Assembly (NCBI GenBank): GCA_031253705.1
Contig: JAIRVW010000242.1
Coordinates: 1 to 5,040 of the forward strand
DNA: 5,040 bases
Reading direction: 5' to 3'
Origin: Brucellaceae bacterium
GTDB taxonomy: Bacteria > Pseudomonadota > Alphaproteobacteria > Rhizobiales > Rhizobiaceae
Part shown: positions 1 to 5,040 of the stretch, in pieces
Layout: every line of letters starts with the position of its first letter
How positions within the stretch are numbered: position 1 is the first letter of the stretch
Made by a program: the position numbers and the translations under genes
Notes under the pieces: generated by a model
Told to the model about the DNA's origin: nothing
The model's database searches: none
The model's input: only the letters and a program-made list of their open reading frames with translations

Positions 1-610
1 CAACCGTTCCGGCACCAGTCACAGTTACTGTCCTGCCACCATCAAACAACGAAGTACTCAGCGCACCGGAACCGGAACCTGCCGATGTATCATAAGTGAA
101 TTGTGCACCATCCTTGAAAATAAGATCGCCACCGGTTGTCTTTAACGACCAGTAAACTTCACTTGGACCACCTGTTATATTAAGAGTACCGTCACCGCTC
201 TTAACGATAGCACCGCTAAAACCTTTTGTGCCAAGTGTACGGATCGAACCATTAATTGTAAGTTCTGAGCCTGTTGCAACATTCAGCGCCAGATTACCGA
301 CTGATGATGTGAGCGTATTGCCCGCTGTATCAATGCGCAGATTAGTCGTAACTTGTGGCAGGGAACCGGGGGCAATTGTAAAGTTTCCTGCCATTGTGAT
401 CGTGGAACTTGCATCACCGCTGGCATTTGCCTGATTAATAGCACTAACAAGTTCTGCTTCATTGGAAACAGTGAAATTAGCAGCATGAGCCGGACCTGTC
501 AGACTGACTGCGATTACAGTTCCTGCAAGCATCATAGTTCTGTAAGAAACAGTTGAGCGAAACGCGCCGGATCGTGCATTGAATGAGAGCCGGTTTGGAT
601 TAGAGAGCAT
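1..610 (-). CDS. Autotransporter-like secreted protein, N-terminal part (runs off the left edge)
   Basis: An open frame of 203 codons runs without a stop from ATG at 610 to the window edge. Residues 1-43 form a long signal peptide: a 25-residue extension rich in Arg, Ser and Asn, a hydrophobic core at about 26-39 (MMLAGTVIAVSLTG), and a likely signal peptidase I site after A43 (AHA|ANF). Long signals of this kind are common in type V autotransporters. The visible mature part (44-203) has no cysteine and is rich in Gly, Ser, Thr and Asn, with alternating short beta-strand patterns as in right-handed beta-helix passengers. Residues 133-147 (GAIVKSGDGTLNITG) resemble the start of an autotransporter-associated beta-strand (PATR) repeat. 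The expected role is a surface-exposed or secreted adhesin-like protein. The translocator barrel would lie off-window, so the class is inferred. The ATG at 610 is preferred over the internal ATG at residue 26 because a perfect AGGAGG precedes it. The gene is divergent from the DUF1203 gene. Confidence 0.82.
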   Translation of the reverse strand, partial: MLSNPNRLSFNARSGAFRSTVSYRTMMLAGTVIAVSLTGPAHAANFTVSNEAELVSAINQANASGDASSTITMAGNFTIAPGSLPQVTTNLRIDTAGNTLTSSVGNLALNVATGSELTINGSIRTLGTKGFSGAIVKSGDGTLNITGGPSEVYWSLKTTGGDLIFKDGAQFTYDTSAGSGSGALSTSLFDGGRTVTVTGAGTV

Positions 611-614
611 AAAA

Positions 615-620
615 CCTCCT
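615..620 (-). promoter_or_regulatory. Strong Shine-Dalgarno of the autotransporter gene
   Basis: AGGAGG on the minus strand is followed by TTTT and then ATG at 610. It is a full match to the anti-SD sequence, with a short 4-nt spacer. It fixes the start at 610 rather than the internal ATG pair at residues 26-27, which has no comparable site upstream. Confidence 0.85.
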
Positions 621-681
621 GCCTGTACCTCTGCAAGGAACAGGTTGCATTCATCAGAACAAACTTCACAATTGAGATGAC

Positions 682-720
682 CGGCAGCGTAGAAGTGCCG
701 CAATTCCCCCCTTTGGAATT
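682..720 (-). promoter_or_regulatory. Two adjacent 19-nt inverted repeats in the probable 5' UTR of the autotransporter gene
   Basis: On the plus strand, CGGCA-N9-TGCCG occupies 682-700 and AATTCC-N7-GGAATT occupies 702-720, separated by one base. Each is 19 nt long with perfect arms of 5 and 6 bp. They lie about 70-110 nt upstream of the ATG at 610, just downstream of a promoter-like sequence, so in RNA they could form two hairpins near the 5' end. They could instead be protein-binding dyads. The role is inference; only the symmetry is seen. Confidence 0.35.
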
Positions 721-726
721 ACAGAA

Positions 727-755
727 AAATTATTCCCGAAATATAACAATATCAA
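727..755 (-). promoter_or_regulatory. Candidate sigma70-type promoter for the autotransporter gene
   Basis: On the minus strand TTGATA (755-750) is separated by exactly 17 nt from TAATTT (732-727). This gives a predicted start near 720 and a leader of about 110 nt. The surrounding DNA is very AT-rich, so chance matches are likely. A perfect TATAAT also occurs at 778-773, but it has no good -35 partner. This is a prediction from consensus only. Confidence 0.35.
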
Positions 756-859
756 TATAAATCGTTGATTTAATTATATATATCTTACATCAATCAATAT
801 ATTTATTATGATATTATCGATGCAATAGCTGTCTTTACAAATTTCATTTCTAAAAAATC

Positions 860-872
860 TCATTGATAATGA
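860..872. promoter_or_regulatory. Small dyad, possible operator upstream of the DUF1203 gene
   Basis: TCATT-GAT-AATGA is a perfect 5-3-5 inverted repeat centred 83 bp upstream of the ATG at 949. An outer AAAT/ATTT pair (855-858 and 873-876) extends the symmetry with one unpaired base. Its position would suit a regulator of the plus-strand gene. In AT-rich DNA a dyad this short can arise by chance, and no regulator family is assigned. Confidence 0.2.
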
Positions 873-936
873 ATTTGAAAAGAAAAATTGCAGTGTTTCA
901 GATGATGTTCCGTTCTTTTGTGTGCCGGTAATACAC

Positions 937-942
937 AGGAGA
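937..942 (+). promoter_or_regulatory. Shine-Dalgarno deciding the DUF1203 start
   Basis: AGGAGA ends 6 nt before the ATG at 949. It supports that start over the in-frame GTG at 922. The GTG would add nine residues and place this purine-rich site inside the coding region. Confidence 0.8.
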
Positions 943-948
943 ATACCC

Positions 949-1413
949 ATGGATTTTCGCATTACCGGACTTTCACCGGAACCGTTCCGTCATCTGTTTG
1001 CTTTATCCGATCAGGAACTGAAACAGCACCGCGCAATTCGCGTTATCTCAGACGGTTCAGGTCTGCCGGATCGCATCGAAATGTGCGAGGCAGAAGCCGG
1101 TGAACGTCTTTTGCTGCTCAATCATACCTGCCAGACAGCTGAGAGCCCTTATTACACGACCCATGCGATCTATGTCCGTGAAAATGCCGTTGAGGCCTAT
1201 GACCGGATCAATGAAGTGCCGGTAGTCATGCGCAAGCGCTTGCTGTCGCTGCGTGCCTTTAATGACGCCGGTATGATCATCGGTGCGGAAGTCGTGCAGG
1301 GCATGGAAATTGAAGGCGCGATTGAACGCCTGTTCGGTGATCCTGATGCCGCTTATATCCACGCTCACAATGCAGGACGTGGTTGCTATTCCGGTCGCAT
1401 TGACCGCGTCTGA
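949..1413 (+). CDS. DUF1203 domain-containing protein, function unknown
   Basis: This is a complete 154-residue protein that matches my recollection of the DUF1203 family along its whole length. The N-terminus is MDFRITGLSPEPFRHLF, followed by GERLLLLNH at 51-59, SPYYTTHAIYVRE at 66-78, LSLRAFNDAGMI at 99-110, and the C-terminal YIHAHNAGRGCYSGRIDR at 136-153. Conserved His72, His138, His140 and Cys146 are the polar residues most worth noting. No signal peptide or membrane segment is visible, so it is probably cytoplasmic. The biochemical role of the family is not known to me and I assign none. The start at 949 is set by its Shine-Dalgarno and by the family N-terminus. It appears to be transcribed alone, divergent from the autotransporter and convergent with the ABC operon, with which it shares a terminator. 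Confidence 0.88.
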   Translation: MDFRITGLSPEPFRHLFALSDQELKQHRAIRVISDGSGLPDRIEMCEAEAGERLLLLNHTCQTAESPYYTTHAIYVRENAVEAYDRINEVPVVMRKRLLSLRAFNDAGMIIGAEVVQGMEIEGAIERLFGDPDAAYIHAHNAGRGCYSGRIDRV

Positions 1414-1420
1414 TGATCAT

Positions 1421-1450
1421 AAAAAAGGCTCCGCACTGCGGAGCCTTTTC
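1421..1450. terminator. Bidirectional intrinsic terminator between convergent genes
   Basis: An 8-bp perfect GC-rich stem, GGCTCCGC (1427-1434) and GCGGAGCC (1438-1445), encloses a 3-nt loop. It is flanked by six A's at 1421-1426 and four T's at 1446-1449, which also lengthen the stem by A-T pairs. It begins 8 nt after the DUF1203 stop and lies about 20 nt beyond the bmp stop. It can therefore end both transcripts, and the longer U-run faces the ABC operon transcript. Confidence 0.93.
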
Positions 1451-1469
1451 ATTTCAGCAACTGAGCTGC

Positions 1470-2537
1470 TTATTGCGGCAGCTTGTCGTCAATGCCCTGA
1501 ACGTAGAAGTTCATGCCGATGATGGTTGCATCATCCGCAGTTTCACCTTCTTTGAGCCATTCAGAACCGTCCTGCTTTTTCAGCGGGCCGGTGAACGGCT
1601 TCAGCTCACCGGAAGTCAGCTTCTTGATAGTTTCTTCAGCCAGTGCTTTCACATCATCAGGCATATTGGTCAGCGGTGCCATAGCAACCAGACCGGTAGT
1701 CATGCCGTTAAATGTGTTCTGCGACTTCCATGTGCCATCGAGAACCGCTTTGGTGCGCTCGATATAATATGGCGACCAATGATCGATTGTCGCTGTCAGC
1801 TGGGTTTCAGGACCGAACTTGATCATATCCGAGGCCTGACCGAATGCCTTGATACCACGCTCAGCAGCAACCTGAATCGGCGCAGTGGAATCTGTATGCT
1901 GGGTCAGAATATCAACGCCCTGATCGATCAAAGCTTTAGCCGCATCGGCTTCTTTGCCCGGATCGAACCATGAGTTTGCCCAGATAACCTTGACCTTGAA
2001 ATCAGGATTAACCGACTGAGCGCCGATCATGAAAGAGTTGATTGCCTGCACAACTTCAGGAACCGGAACGGAGCCGATGAAGCCTGCCATGCCGTTTTTC
2101 GACAATTTGGCAGCGATCTGACCTTGTACATAACGGCCTTCATAGAAGCGCGCATTATAGGCCGATACGTTTTCAGCAGTCTTATAACCGGTTGCGTGTT
2201 CGAATTTTACATCCGGAAACTTCTTCGCAACTTTGATTGTCGGATCCATATAGCCGAACGAGGTTGTGAAGATCAGCTTATTGCCTGCACGCGCCAGACG
2301 TTCGATCGAACGCTCGGCATCCGCACCTTCCGGCACGCTTTCCAGATAGCTGGTGACGACCTTATCGCCCAGTTCTTTTTCAAGCTCTTTGCGGGCTTCA
2401 TCATGCTGGTAAGACCAGCCAAAGTCACCCGGAGGGCCAATATAGATAAAGCCGACTTTCAGCTTTTCTTCGGCCATTGCCGTGCCTGCCATGGCAATCG
2501 TTGCCGCAGTGGCAAGAATGGTTAGCGTTTTCTTCAT
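1470..2537 (-). CDS. BMP-family periplasmic binding protein of an ABC importer (nucleoside/nucleobase-type)
   Basis: This 355-residue protein has a classic signal peptide (KK at 2-3, hydrophobic to about residue 19, AMA|EE cleavage after A22). There is no lipobox cysteine, so it should be a soluble periplasmic protein, unlike the lipoproteins PnrA/TmpC and Med. Family landmarks are VGFIYIGPPGDFGWSYQHDEAR (28-49, whose Asp38 and Trp41 sit in the usual ligand-site loop), TTSFGYMDPT (91-100), YEGRYVQGQIAA (132-143), GFIGSVPVPEV (152-162), TQHTDSTAPIQVAAERG (212-228) and DHWSPYY (252-258). Characterised BMP proteins bind purine nucleosides, so a purine-type ligand is likely, though the exact substrate cannot be read here. 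It is the last gene of the operon, 75 nt after permease 2. The ATG at 2537 is preceded by AGGAGAA. Confidence 0.93.
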   Translation of the reverse strand: MKKTLTILATAATIAMAGTAMAEEKLKVGFIYIGPPGDFGWSYQHDEARKELEKELGDKVVTSYLESVPEGADAERSIERLARAGNKLIFTTSFGYMDPTIKVAKKFPDVKFEHATGYKTAENVSAYNARFYEGRYVQGQIAAKLSKNGMAGFIGSVPVPEVVQAINSFMIGAQSVNPDFKVKVIWANSWFDPGKEADAAKALIDQGVDILTQHTDSTAPIQVAAERGIKAFGQASDMIKFGPETQLTATIDHWSPYYIERTKAVLDGTWKSQNTFNGMTTGLVAMAPLTNMPDDVKALAEETIKKLTSGELKPFTGPLKKQDGSEWLKEGETADDATIIGMNFYVQGIDDKLPQ

Positions 2538-2545
2538 TGTCCCCG

Positions 2546-2552
2546 TTCTCCT
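2546..2552 (-). promoter_or_regulatory. Ribosome binding site of the binding-protein gene
   Basis: AGGAGAA on the minus strand ends 8 nt before the ATG at 2537. A second purine run (GGGGA) lies closer to the start. It gives this gene its own independent initiation site, unlike the coupled upstream genes. Confidence 0.7.
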
Positions 2553-2566
2553 GTTAACGTCGGTAC

Positions 2567-2626
2567 AAATAATGCGGAAATAATGTAATGCTCTGATACG
2601 ATGCCAGCGGGATCAGCGATCCGGCA
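2567..2626 (-). promoter_or_regulatory. Structured leader between permease 2 and bmp: imperfect hairpin plus AU-rich direct repeat
   Basis: On the plus strand, TGCC (2602-2605), GGATC (2610-2614), GATCC (2618-2622) and GGCA (2623-2626) can fold into a 9-bp stem with a 3-nt loop and a 4-nt bulge. The stem spans the permease 2 stop codon. Just downstream in the transcript, AAATAATG occurs twice (2567-2574 and 2578-2585, an 11-nt period) with a partial third copy to 2590. A hairpin followed by an AU-rich stretch resembles mRNA processing or stabilising elements that set binding-protein levels apart from permease levels. This role is inference. There is no U-run after the hairpin, so it is not a standard terminator. 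Confidence 0.3.
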
Positions 2627-3533
2627 CAAACGGCTTACCAAGTGAGGCCGGCGTATTCATCATCGTCAGACGGCGGTTGCGCGAAATAATCACCAGTACA
2701 ATGATTGTAGCCAGATATGGCAGTGCTGACAAAAGCTGCGGCGGCAGGCCGATACCAAACGCCTGTGCATGCAGCTGGCCGATTGTTACCGCACCAAACA
2801 GATAGGCGCCGATCAGCACACGCCATGGCCGCCATGAGGCAAACACCACCAGAGCCAGCGCAATCCAGCCGCGGCCTGCGGTCATATTCTCAACCCATTG
2901 CGGCACATAGACGAGGGAGAGCTGCGCGCCGGCAAGCCCTGCACAGGCACCGCCGAACAGCACGGCCAGATAGCGTGTGCGCACTACATGAATGCCAAGC
3001 GCATGGGCAGAACCGTGATTATCGCCAATAGAGCGCAATCTGAGCCCTGCCCGTGAGCGGAACAAGAACCAGCTGACGCCAATCACCAGCAGTAAAGCAA
3101 TATAGAAAATCGGATCTTGTCCGAACAGCAATTTACCGATCAGCGGAATATCGCTTAAATATGGAATATAGATCGCACCAAGGCGTACACCCGGAAGACC
3201 GACAAAGCCCTCACCAATCACAGCCGATGCCCCCAGCCCCAGAATAGTCAAAGCCAGACCTGTTGCCACCTGATTGGTCACCAGTGTCAGTGTCAGAAAG
3301 CCGAACAGCAGAGCACAGGCTGCGCCTGCAAAGATCGCGGCAATCATGCCGAGCCATGCATTGCCGGTGAGATGCGCAACACCGAAACCGGTCACCGCCC
3401 CCACCAGCATCATGCCTTCAACACCGAGATTGAGTACGCCGGAGCGTTCAACCACCAGTTCACCGATAGCAGCAATCAGCAAAGGCGTGGCAGCCGTTGC
3501 AATCGTCAGCATAATGGCCTGTGTCATATCCAT
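2613..3533 (-). CDS. ABC transporter permease 2 (NupQ/YufQ-like, BPD_transp_2 family)
   Basis: This 306-residue, very hydrophobic inner-membrane protein has about 8-9 membrane segments by eye: roughly 5-27, 38-54, 58-82, 88-108, 142-158, 187-207, 222-252 and 268-284. The family signature NLGVEGMM is at 35-42 and matches the NIGAEGQ site of its partner. [13 protein letters not shown] (195-207) and [17 protein letters not shown] (220-236) are the other typical blocks of the branched-chain/ribose/nucleoside permease superfamily. It pairs with permease 1 to form the channel fed by the BMP protein. Only 3 nt separate it from the upstream permease stop, and its Shine-Dalgarno (GGGGAGG, 3548-3542) lies inside that gene, so translation is probably coupled. 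The ATG at 3533 is chosen over a second ATG at 3527 because its SD spacing (8 nt) is better. The length fits the family. Confidence 0.93.
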   Translation of the reverse strand: MDMTQAIMLTIATAATPLLIAAIGELVVERSGVLNLGVEGMMLVGAVTGFGVAHLTGNAWLGMIAAIFAGAACALLFGFLTLTLVTNQVATGLALTILGLGASAVIGEGFVGLPGVRLGAIYIPYLSDIPLIGKLLFGQDPIFYIALLLVIGVSWFLFRSRAGLRLRSIGDNHGSAHALGIHVVRTRYLAVLFGGACAGLAGAQLSLVYVPQWVENMTAGRGWIALALVVFASWRPWRVLIGAYLFGAVTIGQLHAQAFGIGLPPQLLSALPYLATIIVLVIISRNRRLTMMNTPASLGKPFVPDR

Positions 3534-3536
3534 GGC

Positions 3537-4628
3537 TCAGGCCTCCCCGCGCAGATCATGCTGACTGCGGCTGATGAAACGAATGCGGTAATGAATGAAA
3601 GTATCGCAGGCGAGTACAAAAAACAGGATCATCCCTTGAAACACACGCGCTGATTTCTCTGAAATACCGATAGAAAGCTGTGCCGCCTCACCGCCGAGAT
3701 AAGACAATGCCAGCACCAGACCGGCCGCAATAATGCCCAGCGGGTTCAGTCGTCCGAGAAACGCGACAATAATCGCCGTAAAGCCGTAGCCCGGTGTAAT
3801 GGTTGTACGCAGCTGACCGATGGCGCCGGACACTTCGCTGATGCCTGCAAGCCCTGCCAGTGCACCAGACAGCAAAAACGCAAAGAATGTGATCTTTCCG
3901 GCACTGAAACCGGCAAAACGTGCTGCACGCGGGCTCTGACCGACAACTTTGATCTGAAATCCTTTCAGAGTGCTGCGCAGCATGAACCACAGCAAGAAGG
4001 CCGCGATAATCGCAAAGACAAAGCCCCAATGCGCACGTCCCGCCGCAGGCCAGATTTCCGGCAGAACTGCATAATCGTGAAACTGACGGCTTTCAGGGAA
4101 GTTATTGCCTTCCGGATTACGCCATGGTCCGCGCACCAGCCAGTCGAGAAAGAACTGTGCCACATAGACCAGCATCAGGCTGGTCAGAATAGTATTGGCG
4201 TTGAATCGCACTTTCAGCAGTGCCGGTATCGCACCATAAAGCGCACCGCCTGCCAGCCCCATCAGCAACATCAGCGGCAGGACATACCAGCCCTGCACTT
4301 CCGGAAACATGATTGGCAGGATTGAGCCGGTAATCGCGCCCATGGTCAGCTGACCTTCCGCGCCGATATTCCAGTTGTTCGACAAATAACAAACAGACAG
4401 GCCAACCGCGATCAGGATCAGCGGCGCCGCTTTGACCAGCAATTCATGAATCGACCACATATCCAGCAGCGGTTCGACGAAAAAAGCGTGAAGAGCCGCA
4501 AAAGGGTCTTTGCCCATCAGTGCAAACAAAATGGCGCCGCAAATCATTGCAAGCGCCAGTGCAAGCAGCGGTGAAACTGCACTGAACCAACGGGAAGGTT
4601 GAGGTCTTTTGATCAGTTCAATACGCAT
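3537..4628 (-). CDS. ABC transporter permease 1 (NupP/YufP-like, BPD_transp_2 family)
   Basis: This 363-residue integral membrane protein starts with a short basic cytoplasmic N-terminus (MRIELIKRPQPSRW). About nine hydrophobic segments follow, roughly 16-38, 64-82, 94-107, 114-136, 146-164, 201-218, 246-266, 282-308 and 328-344. The signature NIGAEGQ is at 87-93. GQSPRAARFAG (230-240) is the cytoplasmic loop expected to contact the ATPase, followed by SGALAGLAG (254-262). It is longer than permease 2, as is normal for this half of NupPQ-type pairs, partly through the hydrophilic segment at about 166-198 (GPWRNPEGNNFPES and following), which is likely periplasmic. Its ATG shares one base with the ATPase stop (TGATG), a hallmark of translational coupling. 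A GGAG at 4639-4636, inside the ATPase gene, is the likely ribosome site. Confidence 0.93.
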   Translation of the reverse strand: MRIELIKRPQPSRWFSAVSPLLALALAMICGAILFALMGKDPFAALHAFFVEPLLDMWSIHELLVKAAPLILIAVGLSVCYLSNNWNIGAEGQLTMGAITGSILPIMFPEVQGWYVLPLMLLMGLAGGALYGAIPALLKVRFNANTILTSLMLVYVAQFFLDWLVRGPWRNPEGNNFPESRQFHDYAVLPEIWPAAGRAHWGFVFAIIAAFLLWFMLRSTLKGFQIKVVGQSPRAARFAGFSAGKITFFAFLLSGALAGLAGISEVSGAIGQLRTTITPGYGFTAIIVAFLGRLNPLGIIAAGLVLALSYLGGEAAQLSIGISEKSARVFQGMILFFVLACDTFIHYRIRFISRSQHDLRGEA

Positions 4629-5040
4629 CAGACTGCTCCGCCCATCATCAGGCCGATCTTTTCAGCCGTTACGACATCGCGCGGCATAGGCTCAGACAAC
4701 TGACCATGATGCATCACTGCAATACGGTCACAAATTTCAAACAATTCATCCAGATCCTGACTGATCACCAGTACAGCAGAGCCTTGACGTGACAGATCAA
4801 CCAGAGCCTGACGAATACGCATCGCTGCCCCTGCATCCACGCCCCATGTCGGCTGATTGACCACCAACACAGACGGATTACGATCAAGCTCACGGCCGAT
4901 AATGAATTTCTGGAGATTACCGCCCGACAGCGCGCCGGCTACCGGATTTTCGGCATTCTTACGCACATCCATCATCGCATTGATGCGTTTGGCTGCGGAT
5001 GACAAAGCCGATTGCGAGATGATTTTCAACCAGCCGCCTT
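4628..5040 (-). CDS. ABC transporter ATP-binding protein (NupO/YufO/RbsA-like double ATPase), C-terminal end only
   Basis: Only the last 136 codons are inside the window, and the gene continues past the right edge. The frame is open from 5040, with GGWLKII preceding any plausible start. The TTG at 5029 should therefore be read as an internal Leu and not as an initiation codon. Numbering from the first whole visible codon, the ABC signature LSGGNLQK is at 37-44, the Walker B region VLVVNQPTWGVD at 57-68, and the H-loop region VLVISQDLDEL at 89-99. This pattern fits the second nucleotide-binding domain of the fused sugar/nucleoside-type importer ATPases of about 500 residues. Walker A and the whole first domain are off-window. 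The usual Walker B Asp-Glu is Asn61-Gln62 and the H-loop His is Gln94, so this half is probably catalytically weak. It is a cytoplasmic, membrane-associated energy-coupling subunit of the importer. Confidence 0.9.
   Translation of the reverse strand, partial: GGWLKIISQSALSSAAKRINAMMDVRKNAENPVAGALSGGNLQKFIIGRELDRNPSVLVVNQPTWGVDAGAAMRIRQALVDLSRQGSAVLVISQDLDELFEICDRIAVMHHGQLSEPMPRDVVTAEKIGLMMGGAV

Larger units (their letters stand above)
611..948. other. AT-rich divergent intergenic region
   Basis: This 338-bp gap separates the divergent autotransporter and DUF1203 genes. The stretch 721-890 is strongly AT-rich, with runs of alternating A/T around 740-820. It contains the autotransporter leader and promoter candidate, a dyad at 860-872, and the DUF1203 ribosome binding site. 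I found no convincing plus-strand -35/-10 pair. The best attempt, TTGAAA at 875-880, lacks a good -10. No conserved small gene or RNA gene is recognisable. Confidence 0.7.

Noticed and set aside
860..878. Fur, Irr or RirA box
   Set aside because: Only a partial half-site resemblance (GATAATGA); the full palindromes of these regulators are not present.
922..948. Upstream GTG start for the DUF1203 gene (nine extra residues)
   Set aside because: The ATG at 949 has a well-spaced AGGAGA and matches the usual family N-terminus; the extension would contain the ribosome site.
611..948. Mobile element, attachment site or CRISPR in the AT-rich gap
   Set aside because: No terminal inverted repeats with target duplication, no transposase fragment, no regularly spaced repeats and no tRNA end were found.
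774..962. Minus-strand 62-codon ORF in the intergenic region
   Set aside because: It is AT-rich with Ile/Asn/Phe-biased composition, shows no recognisable domain, overlaps the start of a real gene antisense, and has no clear ribosome site.
1413..1973. Plus-strand 186-codon ORF antisense to bmp
   Set aside because: It starts at the DUF1203 stop, reads through the terminator, and lies opposite a clear BMP gene; it is a frame shadow.
2602..2626. Hairpin after permease 2 as an intrinsic terminator
   Set aside because: It has a bulged stem and no following U-run, and the next gene belongs to the same transport system.
5027..5029. TTG as the start of a short separate ATPase gene
   Set aside because: The frame stays open to the window edge, and the fragment begins in the middle of an ABC domain without Walker A, so it is the tail of a longer gene.

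Overview
The window looks like chromosomal DNA from an alphaproteobacterium, probably Rhizobiales and plausibly near Brucella/Ochrobactrum. The basis is the protein style, the moderate GC and the gene mix; this is inference, since no rRNA or other marker gene is present. No tRNA, rRNA, CRISPR array, transposase, integrase or attachment site is visible.

Layout. (1) The minus strand from 610 off the left edge carries the N-terminal 203 residues of a secreted, cysteine-free, Gly/Ser/Thr-rich protein. It has an unusually long signal peptide and reads like the passenger of a type V autotransporter adhesin. (2) 611-948 is an AT-rich divergent intergenic region. It holds the autotransporter's Shine-Dalgarno sequence, a sigma70-like promoter candidate, two back-to-back 19-nt inverted repeats in its likely 5' UTR, and a small dyad on the side of the other gene. 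(3) 949-1413, plus strand, is a single DUF1203 gene. (4) 1421-1450 is a strong bidirectional intrinsic terminator shared by two convergent units. (5) 1470-5040, minus strand, is the downstream part of a BMP/NupOPQ-type ABC importer operon. In transcription order it contains the C-terminal end of a fused double ATPase, permease 1, permease 2, and last the periplasmic binding protein.

The four ABC genes form one import system. The binding protein captures a ligand in the periplasm, the two permeases form the inner-membrane channel, and the duplicated ATPase drives transport. The family (PnrA/TmpC, YufNOPQ/NupNOPQ) imports nucleosides or nucleobases, so a purine or related nucleoside is the best guess for the substrate. 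The first three genes are tightly coupled (1-nt overlap, then a 3-nt gap). The binding protein follows a 75-nt spacer containing a hairpin and an AU-rich direct repeat, which may set its expression apart from that of the membrane parts. The operon promoter lies beyond the right edge.

I see no clearly new multi-gene system here. The points most worth a second look are the autotransporter with its structured leader, the bmp leader, and the degenerate catalytic residues in the second ATPase domain.
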